NCBI GenBank assembly: GCA_030180135.1
Contig: CM058232.1
Span: forward strand, 60,099,330-60,163,329
DNA length: 64,000 nucleotides
Direction of reading: 5' to 3'
Source: Orychophragmus violaceus
Lineage: Eukaryota; Streptophyta; Magnoliopsida; Brassicales; Brassicaceae
A model generated the notes under the pieces. The model saw only the letters and a list, made by a program, of their open reading frames with translations, had not been told where the DNA came from and did no database searches. The position numbers were made by a program, and so were the translations under genes. Below, piece by piece: positions 10,812-21,104 of this stretch. Within the stretch, counting starts at the first letter, position 1; the number at the start of each line of letters is the position of its first letter.

Positions 10812-11095
10812 GGATATCACATGCTAAATGCTTTGATGGATAGCAGGTATTGGCGGATAACATACCTAGAATTCGTGTACAGAGAACACATGAATAAGAG
10901 ACTTAGTGTTCACATAGAAACCTATTGGTTGATAACATACCTAGTACTAAATACACTTGTAAGAGGGGAAAACGGCCAATTCATACCCATACATTAATAA
11001 TTGGTACGGACTAATATTTTGTAATTTTTTGTGCTAATCAATACCCACATTTCGGATGATTTGAATATCCAATCACACACAATTTTTTTTTTGGT
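10812..11095. other. AT-rich spacer, no gene seen
   Basis: It starts with the right-hand GGATA duplication (10812-10816). A phrase of about 14 bases (GATAACATACCTAG) occurs twice, near 10856 and 10932. I see nothing else. Confidence 0.5.
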
Positions 11096-11208
11096 GAATC
11101 TCTGCTTTGACTAAGATTCCGTTTGTCAACTCCGTTACATCGCTAACGGATAATCCGAGTTGGCACAATAAATCTGATATGGCACTATTAAATTAAAGCG
11201 ACGTCGTT
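11096..11208 (-). repeat. Dispersed repeat, copy 1 (inverse of 53314-53425)
   Basis: Read on the minus strand, it runs from AACGACGT through TTTAATTTAATAGTG, TTTATTGTGCCAAC, CGGAT-ATCC and TGACAAACGGA to a GAGATT-like end. The same order is seen on the plus strand at 53314-53425. The identity of the family is not known to me. Confidence 0.7.
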
Positions 11209-11242
11209 AGCTATATTACGCTGCAGGAGTAAAGTTGATATT

Positions 11243-12094
11243 TTGGTGATTCGGTTGCTTATCAAAATCTTGGTGAGTCTCATAATATTTTCTGATATTG
11301 CGGTGGTCAATAGGCAAAATTTTGTCGATCCGAGACTGAAATTTGCCTCAAGGTTTTTTAGGTATACAAGTTTAACGGTTATGCTCATTTATATTGTCTC
11401 TCACAACAGAGTTTTAACTTCTGGAGGAAAGGCACTTTCAATGGACTATATTTACATGTTGACATCTCCACTGAGGTATGTTGGTGTGTTGCTAATGGTT
11501 TGGTCTATCACTGGTCTTTCGAGATGGCAATCTATACCCCAAAGGACCAATAGGTATGTAAGTAATTTGCAAGAAGAATTATGTTGTGGAATGAATGACT
11601 TAGTTGTCCATATTATACTAAGGTATCCGGAGAATTTTTGGGACATGTTGGTATACTCTAAAGGGATTGTGTGTTACATTTATCTCAGAGTGTTTAAATG
11701 GTCTCTTCAGATTAGATTTGTAGAGACTAGCAATAAAGGTTATAGAGGATATTATGGTTACGAGAATTTTTCATATTTGTTTATGGTGCAACATTTGGAT
11801 TATGTACTGGGTTCAAAAAATAGATTTATGGTTAGCATATTTTGGGTACATCAGATGAAGACTTTCTCTTTTACGATTGAGTTTCGACGAACTCAGATTT
11901 TTCGGAGACACTGGTTTTTGTTATGGTCGTTTAACTGGATTATTTTTAGATTATACTTGCTTTTTTCTGGGTTTGTAATGGAACATGATACATATTTGTG
12001 TGGAGTGATGGTAACCCTCTCATATACCTTAGGTTCAAGTGAAGTGGTCTTCCCTTCCCACATATTAACAGGATTCGAAAGATGGTTACACTGA
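11243..12094 (+). CDS. Unrecognised ORF of 283 codons, possibly a decayed transposon or gene fragment
   Basis: The frame is open but the protein is unusually rich in aromatic and hydrophobic residues, as expected when a coding region is read in a shifted frame. No domain is recognised. The other plus frames are full of stops. A short frame downstream (around 12090-12240, with VGTFTTEDFWKAKVEFLRQN) looks more protein-like, which suggests one old coding region with frameshifts. The copia element at 12340 cuts it. Confidence 0.25.
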   Translation: MVIRLLIKILVSLIIFSDIAVVNRQNFVDPRLKFASRFFRYTSLTVMLIYIVSHNRVLTSGGKALSMDYIYMLTSPLRYVGVLLMVWSITGLSRWQSIPQRTNRYVSNLQEELCCGMNDLVVHIILRYPENFWDMLVYSKGIVCYIYLRVFKWSLQIRFVETSNKGYRGYYGYENFSYLFMVQHLDYVLGSKNRFMVSIFWVHQMKTFSFTIEFRRTQIFRRHWFLLWSFNWIIFRLYLLFSGFVMEHDTYLCGVMVTLSYTLGSSEVVFPSHILTGFERWLH

Positions 12095-12606
12095 GGACCT
12101 TTGAGGCAAGAACAAGACAGACTCAGCAAGTTGGTACATTCACTACTGAAGATTTTTGGAAAGCAAAAGTGGAGTTTTTGCGTCAAAATTATTTTTCGGT
12201 CCTCATGGGGGAATCTTTGGGAAGCATTTTGGAAACCAAGGTTGATCTATTTGGCGTGTAATTATAACCGTAAGGATAACTATTTAATAGCTTGGCTGAA
12301 GCTGAGTTTGGAACAAGATGGGTGGATGATATATAGCCATGTTGGGAATGTCCTGAAATCTATTTGTACTTACTCTGAGAGAAAGTCGTGTTTTCGAGAT
12401 GAGACAATCATATGACACAGGGTAGTCATAATGCTTTGCAAGAAGTCACTTATGATCAATGAGTTGAGAACTCATTTCTAGTGTTATATGATCCTACAGG
12501 GTCACACACCTAAGCAAACTGGACATTGCATGAGAGGATGATCATTAATGTAATGATCGGGTGAATGCATATTTGATATGCATTCAATATCGACATTTCT
12601 GGGCGA

Positions 12607-12684
12607 TGTCGATCGACACACTAAGAGTGTCGGTCGACATAAATTGGCCGTGTCGATCGACACATAGAGTGTGTCGGTCGACAC
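12607..12684. repeat. Array of TGTCGATCGACA / TGTCGGTCGACA palindromes in the LTR
   Basis: There are four units in about 80 bases, alternating the GATCGA form with the GGTCGA form. The same array recurs in the right LTR (about 19165-19243) and, more loosely spaced, in the leader (13225-13555). Confidence 0.9.
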
Positions 12685-12742
12685 GACTCGCGGATTGACA
12701 GATTAAATTGGTTTAATTATTAGTTAATCCCGGGGCGGTTTA

Positions 12743-12772
12743 AGTCGACATATATAAGATATATGGTCGACC
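12743..12772 (+). promoter_or_regulatory. LTR core promoter: TATA box inside a GTCGAC hairpin
   Basis: TATATAAG at 12751 is a good plant TATA box at a plausible U3 position. GTCGAC occurs on both sides (12744 and 12766), so the TATA box lies in the loop of a potential hairpin. The same arrangement is at 19304-19332 in the right LTR. No transcript data are available. Confidence 0.55.
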
Positions 12773-13068
12773 TAAACTCGAACCGAACCTAATTCACAGC
12801 CACCAGAAACAGAAAACAAACCTCTCTGGAGATTCGATCTCATAAGGCACTAGCATCCCTTTCTGTTCAGTTCGTGTGCGTGTAGATACCAGTAGAGGCG
12901 CAGCATCTGAGGCGCTCTAGATCTTGATTACTTGCAAATAACTTCCGCTGCTAATCACCAGGTAATCACTAGATCTGATAGATTCAATTACATGAACTTG
13001 TAGATCCTAGGCTCGGAATTCAGACTAGGGTTGCTAATCCTGATTAGAACTGCTAGAAATTCCTTCAG

Positions 13069-13080
13069 TGGTATCAGAGC
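13069..13080 (+). promoter_or_regulatory. Primer-binding site (initiator tRNA-Met)
   Basis: TGGTATCAGAGC lies one base after the left LTR, the standard plant copia primer site. Confidence 0.9.
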
Positions 13081-14139
13081 TTTAGGGTTCCATTGAATCT
13101 GTGGCATGTTGATTAGATTAGTTGAATCTGGATCTCTGTATAGTTGATACAAGCATGCTGAAATTCGTTTTTGATTAAAACTAGTTTAGGGTTTTAATTT
13201 GAAAAATCGATTAGGGTTTATCGCCCTGTGTCGATCGACACCAAGCAGGTATCGGTCGACACAGAAGGATAACCCGAATAAAACTTTTCGCCTAGTGTCG
13301 ATCGACACAAGCGTTGTGTCGGTCGACACAAACCTCGCGAGAGTGATGAACCGGTTCAATTGGATTGGACCGGTTATCGAGCTTGGTTAAATGGTTTGAA
13401 TTGCGATTGGTTTGATTAGGTTGGTATCGACCGATGCTAGTGTAGCATCGATCGACACCGACCGGTATTCAAAACCGGATCAATTGGATTGATCGGTTAT
13501 CGCGGATTGCTTTTGGTTATTCTGTATCGATCGACACTATAGTAGTGTCGGTCGACATCAGATTCGATGATTGGGTTTTGGAGCCTGCAATCACAGAACC
13601 AAAGCATGATAAATCAATTAATTATAAGAATTAAAACATAATAAAACTGAACGTTTTAATGATTCCGTTCCTCAATCAAATATCAAGTGATACTTGATGT
13701 CTTTCCAATCTTGTCAACTGTCAAGACCCATTTAGTTGTGTGATAGACTTGCAGTGCAAGATGTCCACAATTTCATGAGTAAGACAGAGGTAATCGTGTT
13801 GATGGACTTGCAGTGCAAGACATCAACAATTACATGACTGAAGAGATTGGTTCACTTGACTGGGCCATCAAAATCGTTTTGGGCTCAGAGACATCAGGTG
13901 GATTGGACATAAGATGTCGATCCACAACCAAGAGTTATATTGGATATAACTAGCAAGGTTGTTGCTTACCTAAATAGCTAAAGTTGAGTGATAGCCAGTG
14001 GCTCACTTGAATTTAGTAAAATATGAGTCTTGGATCATTATATTCATCTGAGGAAACATTGATTGAATATAATGCGAGTTTTTCTTAAATGTTAAGATTT
14101 CTCATTTCCTGAACATCATAACTAAACTTTTTCTTTTCT
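13081..14139 (+). other. 5' leader of the copia element
   Basis: This untranslated region of about 1 kb has four more pairs of the GTCGATCGAC/GTCGGTCGAC motif (13225-13555). It also has a duplication of about 60 bp centred on the palindrome CTTGCAGTGCAAG (13748 and 13807). The short frame 13199-13390 is only the motif array read through. Confidence 0.75.
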
Positions 14140-14664
14140 ATGTTCTCAGCTATGACTAACACTCATAACAACTCTTTCTCCCTGCGATCCGTCCTTGAGA
14201 AGGACAAGTTAACTGGATCAAATTTTCTCGAATGGTATCGGAACTTGAGAATTGTTCTCAAGCAGGACCAGCAGGACTATGTCCTTGAAAATGTTCTCCC
14301 TGAAAAACCGAGAGCCAATGCTCCACATGCAGAAAGGAATGCTTGGGATAAGCATTCTAATGATGTGGTCGATGTGAATTGTCTCATGTTGGCTACCATG
14401 AACTCGGATTTGCAGAAGCAATACGAGAACGTGGAGTCGCCCGTGGAGATGATCACTAGCCTGAAAAGTATGTTTCAGGAGCAGGCACGAACTGAGAGAT
14501 ACCAGACGGTTAAATCTCTCATTGAATGCAAGCTACCAAAGGACAGTACAGTCAGTCCTCATGTCATTAAGATGATGGGTTATATTGATAACCTGGGGAG
14601 GCTGGATTGTCCCATTAGCCAAGAGTTGGCTACTGACATCATTCTGCAGTCACTGCCGTTATGA
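14140..14664 (+). CDS. gag: Copia Gag, N-terminal part, frameshifted
   Basis: The likely start is the Met at 14152 (MTNTHNNSF), which matches the start of the Gag of the second copia element (62414, MTSTNNQ). Residues about 20-170 form the UBN2-type Gag core: KLTGSNFLEWYRNLRIVL, YVLENVLP, then MTSDL-like, LKSMFQEQARTERY and MGYIDNLGRL segments. The frame ends at SLPL followed by a stop. Comparison with the second copy shows that about five bases are missing here; the continuation (YDQFVMNYN) is found in the next frame. Gag should form the virus-like particle. As it stands, the product is truncated before the zinc knuckle. Confidence 0.9.
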   Translation: MFSAMTNTHNNSFSLRSVLEKDKLTGSNFLEWYRNLRIVLKQDQQDYVLENVLPEKPRANAPHAERNAWDKHSNDVVDVNCLMLATMNSDLQKQYENVESPVEMITSLKSMFQEQARTERYQTVKSLIECKLPKDSTVSPHVIKMMGYIDNLGRLDCPISQELATDIILQSLPL

Positions 14665-17600
14665 TCAGTTTGTTATGAACTATAACATGAATAACTTGAC
14701 AAAGACATTGACTGAGCTGCATGGCATGCTCAAGACAGCTGAGCCAAATATCAAGAAGGGCACTCCTAATGTACTTATGGTACAAGGGGGTAAGAAGTTT
14801 AAGAAACTTGGCAAAGGTAAGGGAAAGGGCAAGGCAGTCCCGGTTGAGAACCAGGACACGCCGGCGCCAGCCCCAAAGCCCAAGCCGGGCCCATCTGAGA
14901 CTGATAAGTGCCATTACTGTAAAGAGCTTGGGAATTGGAAGAGAAATTGCAACAAATTCTTGGAAGAGAAGAAGAAGAAGAAGACTTTCGAGACTTCATC
15001 TTCAGGTATTTATGTTGTAGAAGTAAATGTTACTACTTTTGTTTCTACTTCTTGGGTATTGGATACCGGCTGTGGTGCTCATATTTGTACAAATATGCAG
15101 GGCCTAAGCAACAGTAGGAAGTTGGAAAGGGGACAAGTGGACCTGCGCGTGGGAAATGGAGCAAGAGTTGCTGCATTAGCCGTAGGAACATATAACTTGT
15201 CTTTACCTGCTGGTTTGGTTTTAAAGCTTAATAATTGCTACTATGTACCTGCTATAAGCAGAAATATTATTTCCATTCCTGTTTTGGATGTGGAAGGATA
15301 TCAGTTTTCAATTAAGAATAAATGTTGTTCTTTTGATTACAATGATATATTTTATGGTAGCAGCCCATTAGAGAATGGGCTTTATGTTTTAAACCAAACT
15401 ACACCAATCTATAACATTAACACCAAGAGATTCAAATCAAATGACACGAATCAGACTTTTCTTTGGCATTGTCGTTTGGGCCACATAAACGAGAAACGGA
15501 TTCAAAAGCTCCATAGTGATGGGCTTTTGGGCTCATTTGATTATGAATCATGTGAGAAATGTGAGTCTTGTTTACTAGGCAAAATGGCAAAGGCGCCTTT
15601 CAACAAATCAAATGAAAGGGCCAGTGACCTATTGGGCCTTATACATACAGATGTATGCGGCCCAATGAGCACAAGTGCCAGAGGAAATTTTCGATACTTC
15701 ATTACCTTCACTGATGATTTCAGCAGGTATGGCTATGTCTATTTAATGAGACACAAGTCGGAATCTTTTGAAAAGTTCAAAGAGTTCCAAAATGAAGTAC
15801 AGAATCAACTTGGTAAAAGTATTAAGGCTCTTCGATCAGATCGTGGAAGAGAATACTTAAGTCAAGAATTCAGTGATCATTTGAGAGATTGTGGAATTGT
15901 TTCACAACTCACTCCTCCTGGAACACCACAATGGAATGGGGTGTCCGAGAGGAGAAATCGAACTCTATTAGATATGGTTCGATCAATGATGAGTCTCTCA
16001 ACTCTTCCATTATCCTTTTGGGGATACGCTCTAGAAACGTCTGCGTTTACACTTAATAGGGTTCCGTCAAAATCAGTTGCAAAGACACCACATGAGATGT
16101 GGACTGGAAATGTTCCAAGTGTGTCTTTCCTGAAGATTTGGGGTTGTGAAGCTTATGTCAAGCGATTAATTACAGATAAGCTCGAACCCAAATCTGATAA
16201 ATGCTACTTCGTTGGTTATCCTAAGGAAACCAAGGCATACTACTTTTACAACCAATCCGAGAACAAAGTGTTTGTTGCTCGGAACTGCGTTTTTCTTGAG
16301 AGAGAGTTTCTTTCCAAGAGAAACAGTGGGAGTAAAGTACAACTCGAAGAAGTTCGAGAACCGCAGGAAAATGCTCAACCCGTAGAGGAAGAGCAACAGT
16401 TGGATCTACAAAGAGTTGTAGAGACGGCGCCTGTGGAGCCTGAAATTCGCCGATCCGAAAGGATCCGTCACGAACCCGAGAGATATGGATTTCTCGTAAC
16501 CAATTGTCATGATTTGTTAATCATTGACAGTGACGAACCAGCGAATTTCGAAGAAGCAATGATGAGCCCTGACTCCGCAAAGTGGCTGAAAGCCGCTGAA
16601 TCCGAAATGGGATCCATGACACAGAACCAAGTATGGACTTTGGTTGATTTACCCGATGGTGCAAGACCCATTGAGTGTAAATGGATTTTCAAGAAGAAAA
16701 TTGATGTGGATGGAAATATTCAGATATATAAAGCAAGGCTAGTGGCAAAAGGTTTCAAACAAATACATGGTATTGACTATGAAGAAACCTATTCACCTGT
16801 CGCCATGCTTAAATCCATTCGGATTCTCCTAGCAACAGCTGCTCATTATGATTATGAGATCTGGCAGATGGACGTGAAAACAGCTTTCCTTAATGGAATT
16901 CTGGAAGAGGATGTGTACATGAAACAACCCGAAGGTTTCATCGATCCAAATGCAGCTAGGAAAGTATGCAAACTTCATCGATCCATTTATGGATTGAAGC
17001 AAGCATCACGGAGTTGGAATCTTCGTTTTGATGAAGCAGTCAAAAAGTTTGATTTCATCAGAAGCGAAGAAGAACCATGTGTTTACAAGAAGACTAGTGG
17101 GAGCGCAGTTGCATTTCTCGTGTTGTATGTAGATGACATACTTCTTCTCGGAAATGACGTTCCGTTGTTACAGTCTGTTAAGACTTGGCTCGGAAGTTGT
17201 TTTTCAATGAAGGACATGGGAGAAGCCGCGTATATTCTTGGAATAAGAATCTATAGAGATAGATCAAACAAGTTGATTGGACTGTGTCAAGACACTTATA
17301 TCGATAAGGTCTTACACAGGTTCAGAATGCAAGATTCCAAGAAGGGCTTCATACCAATGTCTTATGGCATAAGTCTCAGCAAGAAGCAGTGTCCTGAGAC
17401 ACCTGCTGAGCGAGATCGCATGAGTCGGATTCCCTATGCCTCGGCGTTGGGATCCATCATGTATGCCATGCTCTGTACTCGTCCAGATGTTGCTTGTGCT
17501 TTAAGCATGACGAGTAGATACCAATCGGATCCAGGTGAAAGTCACTGGACAGCAGTCAAGAATATTCTGAAGTATTTGAGAAATACTAAGGATAAATTCT

Positions 17601-18109
17601 TGGTGTATGGAGGAAGTGATGAGCTGGTAGTAAGTGGTTACACATACGCAAGTTTTCAGACAGACCAAGATGATTTCCGATCGCAATCTGGTTACATCTT
17701 CTGCCTGAATGGCGGTGCAGTAAGCTGGAAGAGTTCCAAGCAGGACACTGTAGCAGATTCCACAGTTGAAGCTGAGTACCTCGCTGCTTCTGAAGCGGCA
17801 AAGGAGGCTGTTTGGATCAAGAAGTTCATCACTGAACTTGGTGTGATTTCTAGCATTTCTGAGCCATTGGCTTTGTATTGTGACAACAATGGAGCCATTG
17901 CGCAAGCAAAGGAACCTAGATCACACCAGAAATCCAAACACATAGAAAGGCGATATCACCTTATCCGTGATATTGTGAATAGAGGAGATGTGAAGATCAG
18001 CAGAGTCCCGACGGATGAGAATGTTGCTGATCCACTGACCAAGCCTCTCCCAAGGCCTAAGCATGAGTTTCATACAATTGTTGTAGGCATTAGATATCTT
18101 AAGATATGA
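14665..18109 (+). CDS. pol: Copia Gag C-terminus and Pol polyprotein (PR-IN-RT-RH), with damaged active sites
   Basis: The frame is open from 14585 but only the part after about 14665 is real. In order it holds a zinc knuckle CHYCKELGNWKRNC (14908), where the His of CCHC is Asn; a protease motif LDTGCGAHIC (15058); the H-H-C-C integrase finger (WHCRLGH ... CESC, 15460-15570); and the integrase core with D (TDVCGP), D (RSDRGRE) and E (SERRNRT). The reverse transcriptase runs from KWIFKKK to YVDD at 17125. RNase H has GYTYASF (17637), where the first catalytic Asp is Tyr, with the later Glu (TVEAEYL) and Asp (CDNNGA) kept. It ends VADPLTKPLPRPKHEF. The polyprotein normally copies and integrates the element; the substitutions argue against full activity. 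Confidence 0.93.
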
Positions 18110-18943
18110 TCTTGATTTCAGTGGGAGTTGTATCTGTTTTAGTTATGACATGATGTTCACAAAGACATAATAGTTATGTTATTTTAATGAAATTGTTTCA
18201 GCATTATTTAATTGTGCTAATTAAATATATATATATATATATTGTCCCAAAGTAATTTATGACATTTTATAGGCCATCAAGTATGTGACTTGATCATGAA
18301 ACCCTATAAGCAATAAATGACATAAATTAGAATGGTCCCTGGTCGAGGTTGTTAACGTGGGACATTAACAACCACGTGAGACTAGTATGTGAGGTGACTG
18401 ATGACCATGTTTCATGGAGTCATTAATAAGTGTATTAAAGTCAATCACATAGATATGTGTTAGAGAACACATGATCGGACTTGACCCGTTAATGAGAATC
18501 TACAAGATGTTATATGAGTGTCATAAGAGTTTCTCATTACGACTATAGAGTATAGTCCTAAGACCTGAGTTCATCATGTCCTCTTTTACATGGATTGGTT
18601 CGTCTTGACTTTGTCAAACGTCAGCCGTAACTGGTGATCATAAAGACACTGATTAGGCGTATCATGAAGTATAAAAAAGACATGGATGGAACAAGATGGG
18701 ATTTGTACCTCCTATATAACAGGAGTTAAATATCTCTGGGCCTATCGAAGATTTGAAACTGGAAATGCGTGGCCGCGCTCAAACGAGCTGATTGTCAGTC
18801 GTTTGTTTTCATCAGTACAAATCGGGATTCGATAAACGTGATCTAGCTTAATAAGGATGACACAGTTCTTGCCTTATGCTAGATTGAGATATGGATACAA
18901 AGGGGTTGAAAGGGAATAGACGATTCCAGTACAAGTGGGAGAT
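18110..18943 (+). other. 3' untranslated region and polypurine tract of the copia element
   Basis: There is no gene. A (TA)n run lies at 18222-18242. The purine tract AAGTGGGAGAT (18933-18943) abuts the right LTR. The minus-strand counterpart is found in the second copia element (57960 onward), so the two are related. Confidence 0.85.
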
Positions 18944-19637
18944 TGTTGGGAATGTCCTGAAATCTATTTGTACTTACTCTGAGAGAAAGTCGTGTTTTCG
19001 AGATGAGACAATCATATGACACAGGGTAGTCATAATGCTAGTGTTATATGATCCTACAGGGTCACACACCTAAGCAAACTGGACATTGCATGAGAGGATG
19101 ATCATTAATGTAATGATCGGGTGAATGCATATTTGATATGCATTCAATATCGACATTTCTGGGCGATGTCGATCGACACACTAAGAGTGTCGGTCGACAT
19201 AAATTGGCCGTGTCGATCGACACATAGAGTGTGTCGGTCGACACGACTCGCGGATTGACAGATTAAATTGGTTTAATTATTAGTTAATCCCGGGGCGGTT
19301 TAAGTCGACATATATAAGATATATGGTCGACCTAAACTCGAACCGAACCTAATTCACAGCCACCAGAAACAGAAAACAAACCTCTCTGGAGATTCGATCT
19401 CATAAGGCACTAGCATCCTTTCCTGTTCAGTTCGTGTGCGTGTGGATACCAGTAGAGGCGCAGCATCTGAGGAATGCTGAGGCGCTCTAGATCTTGATTA
19501 CTTGCAAATAACTTCCGCTGCTAATCACCAGGTAATCACTAGATCTGATAGATTCAATTACATGAACCTGTAGATCCTAGGCTCGGAATTCAGACTAGGG
19601 TTGCTAATCCTGATTAGAATTGCTAGAAATTCCTTCA
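18944..19637 (+). repeat. Right (3') LTR of the copia element
   Basis: It is 694 bp. It lacks a block of about 45 bases relative to the left LTR (junction near 19038) and carries a small insertion near 19471. It repeats the palindrome array and TATA hairpin of the left LTR. Confidence 0.95.
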
Positions 19638-19642
19638 AGCCA

Positions 19643-19840
19643 CTCATCGTCTAATTTGTTATGTCTGCTTTTGGTTTCAAGGGTTTCAAAACTGGCTCAT
19701 TCACAGTATTTTCCCAACGAAAGTTTCATTATTTTGCACATGTACGAGAAAAAAAAGGATTTTGACTGCAGTTAAACGATGTGTACCAATGATTTGGGTT
19801 TTATTCTGGAACGACTGTAACCATGAATCTGAGATTTAAA
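19643..19840. other. Right flank of the copia insertion, no gene seen
   Basis: This continues the sequence interrupted at 12340. A weak coding feel is present but no open frame of note. Confidence 0.4.
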
Positions 19841-20870
19841 ACTAAATTCTAATCTCTAAAGCCAATATATAAATCTTAAAATAAAAACTTAAACCATAAT
19901 CCCTAAACCCCTAAATCAAAATCCTAAACCCCATAGGACTTAAACCCTAATGCCTAAATCCTAAAGGGCTTAAACTCTAAACTCCAAACCCAAAATCCTA
20001 ATCTCTAAACCCTAAATCCCAATTGGCTTAAACTATGAACGTTCATTTAAAAGTTTATACGTTCATATCTTCGGTATGTACGTTCACACACTTCATTTTT
20101 TAGGTAGTTATACCCTAACATATAGATGAATAAAAATTATTCCAGTTTATTCCAGTTTTTAGACTTTTTTTGGTAATTCCAAGTACCCGAACCCGATAAG
20201 TCTCGAACCGAATCTGACACGATATAGAAAAATATTCAAACAGGGTATATAGCCCTAAATGAATATACAAACCCTAAAGGGCTTAAACCCTAAACCACAT
20301 AGGACTTAAACCCTAAACCCTAAACCCCATAGGACTTAAACCCTAAACCCTAAAACTTGAACCCCAAATGGCTTAAATCCTAATCCCTAAACCCTAAATC
20401 CTAAAATCTGAACCCTAAACCCTAATACCTAAACCCTAAATCACAAATGACTTAAACCCTTATCCATAAACCCTAAACCCCAAAGAACTTATACCCTAAT
20501 CACTAAACCCAAACTTTAAAGGGTTAAAACCCTAAACCCTATATCTTAAATCCTAAACCATAATTTGAAAACCTAAAAAAAATAAAAAATAAATAAAACT
20601 AAACCGTAATCCCTAAATCCAATATGTAAATCTTAAAAAAATAAAACTAAACTGTAATCCCTAAAGTCAATATGGAAATCTTAAAAGAAATAAAAACTGA
20701 AACCCTAATCCCTAAACCATAAATATCAAAGGGCTTAAATCCTAAACCCTAAACCCTAATCCCTAAACTCCAAACCCTGAACCCCAAAGAACTTAAACCC
20801 TAATCACTAAAGCCAAACCTTAAAAGGCTAAAACCCTAAACCCTAATTTCTAAATCCTAAACTATATTTC
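19841..20870 (-). repeat. Degenerate interstitial telomere-like repeats (CCCTAAA)n, left block
   Basis: About 1 kb is dominated by AAACCCTAA-type heptamers with many changes, for example around 19900-20030, 20275-20560 and 20690-20860. It is broken by a non-telomeric piece at 20036-20165 with ACGTTCATAT phrases, which recurs at 41553-41660. The heptamer is the plant telomere unit. The degeneracy and flanking transposons show an internal position, not a chromosome end. Confidence 0.85.
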
Positions 20871-21044
20871 CTCTTATCTTCGCATGACCTTCTTAATGAA
20901 TTCATCAAAGAAACTCTCCTCGTCATCTCTCTTTTCCTGATCATTAGGTTCTTAGCCATCTCCCATGACCTAAAGGCTTCGATGTGAATTCCTTCTACCC
21001 GTGAAATATGATCAAGAAAACCCTGGTTAGGTTCATTATTAAAA
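20871..21044 (-). other. Short remnant before the MULE, with its left target duplication
   Basis: The minus strand has one open stretch of about 55 codons (with HIEAFRSWEMAKN), which is unrecognised. Bases 21036-21044 (TTATTAAAA) duplicate 40534-40542. Confidence 0.4.
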
Positions 21045-21104
21045 GTAAAATTTACTCGAAGTAGTATGAATCTTTAGGATAATTACTTACTTAGTATTCA
21101 TAAC
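21045..21104 (+). repeat. Left degenerate terminal inverted repeat of the MULE
   Basis: It pairs with the minus strand of 40470-40533. Shared blocks are AATTTA, AGTAT, AATTACT and CTTAGTA at matching offsets. Similarity is well below identity, so this is an old or weak-TIR type of MULE. Confidence 0.7.

Larger units (their letters stand above)
12340..13067 (+). repeat. Left (5') LTR of the copia element
   Basis: It starts TGTTGGGAATG and ends CCTTCA. It contains TGTCGATCGACA and TGTCGGTCGACA inverted-repeat units at 12607-12684 and a TATA box at 12751. The primer site follows directly. Confidence 0.95.
12340..19637 (+). mobile_element. Ty1/copia LTR retrotransposon, full length but defective
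   Basis: The ends are TGTTGGGAATG and CCTTCA, and AGCCA is duplicated at 12335-12339 and 19638-19642. The left LTR is 12340-13067 (728 bp) and the right is 18944-19637 (694 bp). The lengths differ because the right LTR lacks a block of about 45 bases present after 12432 and has about ten extra bases near 19471. Apart from these, only a few substitutions are visible, so the insertion is recent. The order gag, protease, integrase, reverse transcriptase, RNase H is that of Ty1/copia. A gag frameshift and lost catalytic or zinc residues make autonomous activity unlikely. Confidence 0.97.

Noticed and set aside
11243..12094. Real membrane protein gene
   Set aside because: The hydrophobic, aromatic-rich composition fits a shifted reading of AT-rich coding debris; no family was recognised and the copia element truncates the region. 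Kept only as a low-confidence ORF.
12607..12684. CRISPR or transcription terminator reading of the palindromes
   Set aside because: Spacers are not unique inserts of constant length, there are no T-runs, and the setting is a plant LTR.
13199..13390. 63-codon ORF in the copia leader
   Set aside because: It reads through the palindrome array and has no protein-like features.
14585..14664. Start of pol at the first Met of the long open frame
   Set aside because: The first 26 codons overlap gag in another frame and are not Gag- or Pol-like; the real continuation starts after the small deletion.
19841..20870. True chromosome end
   Set aside because: The heptamers are degenerate and mixed, with other sequence on both sides, so this is interstitial.
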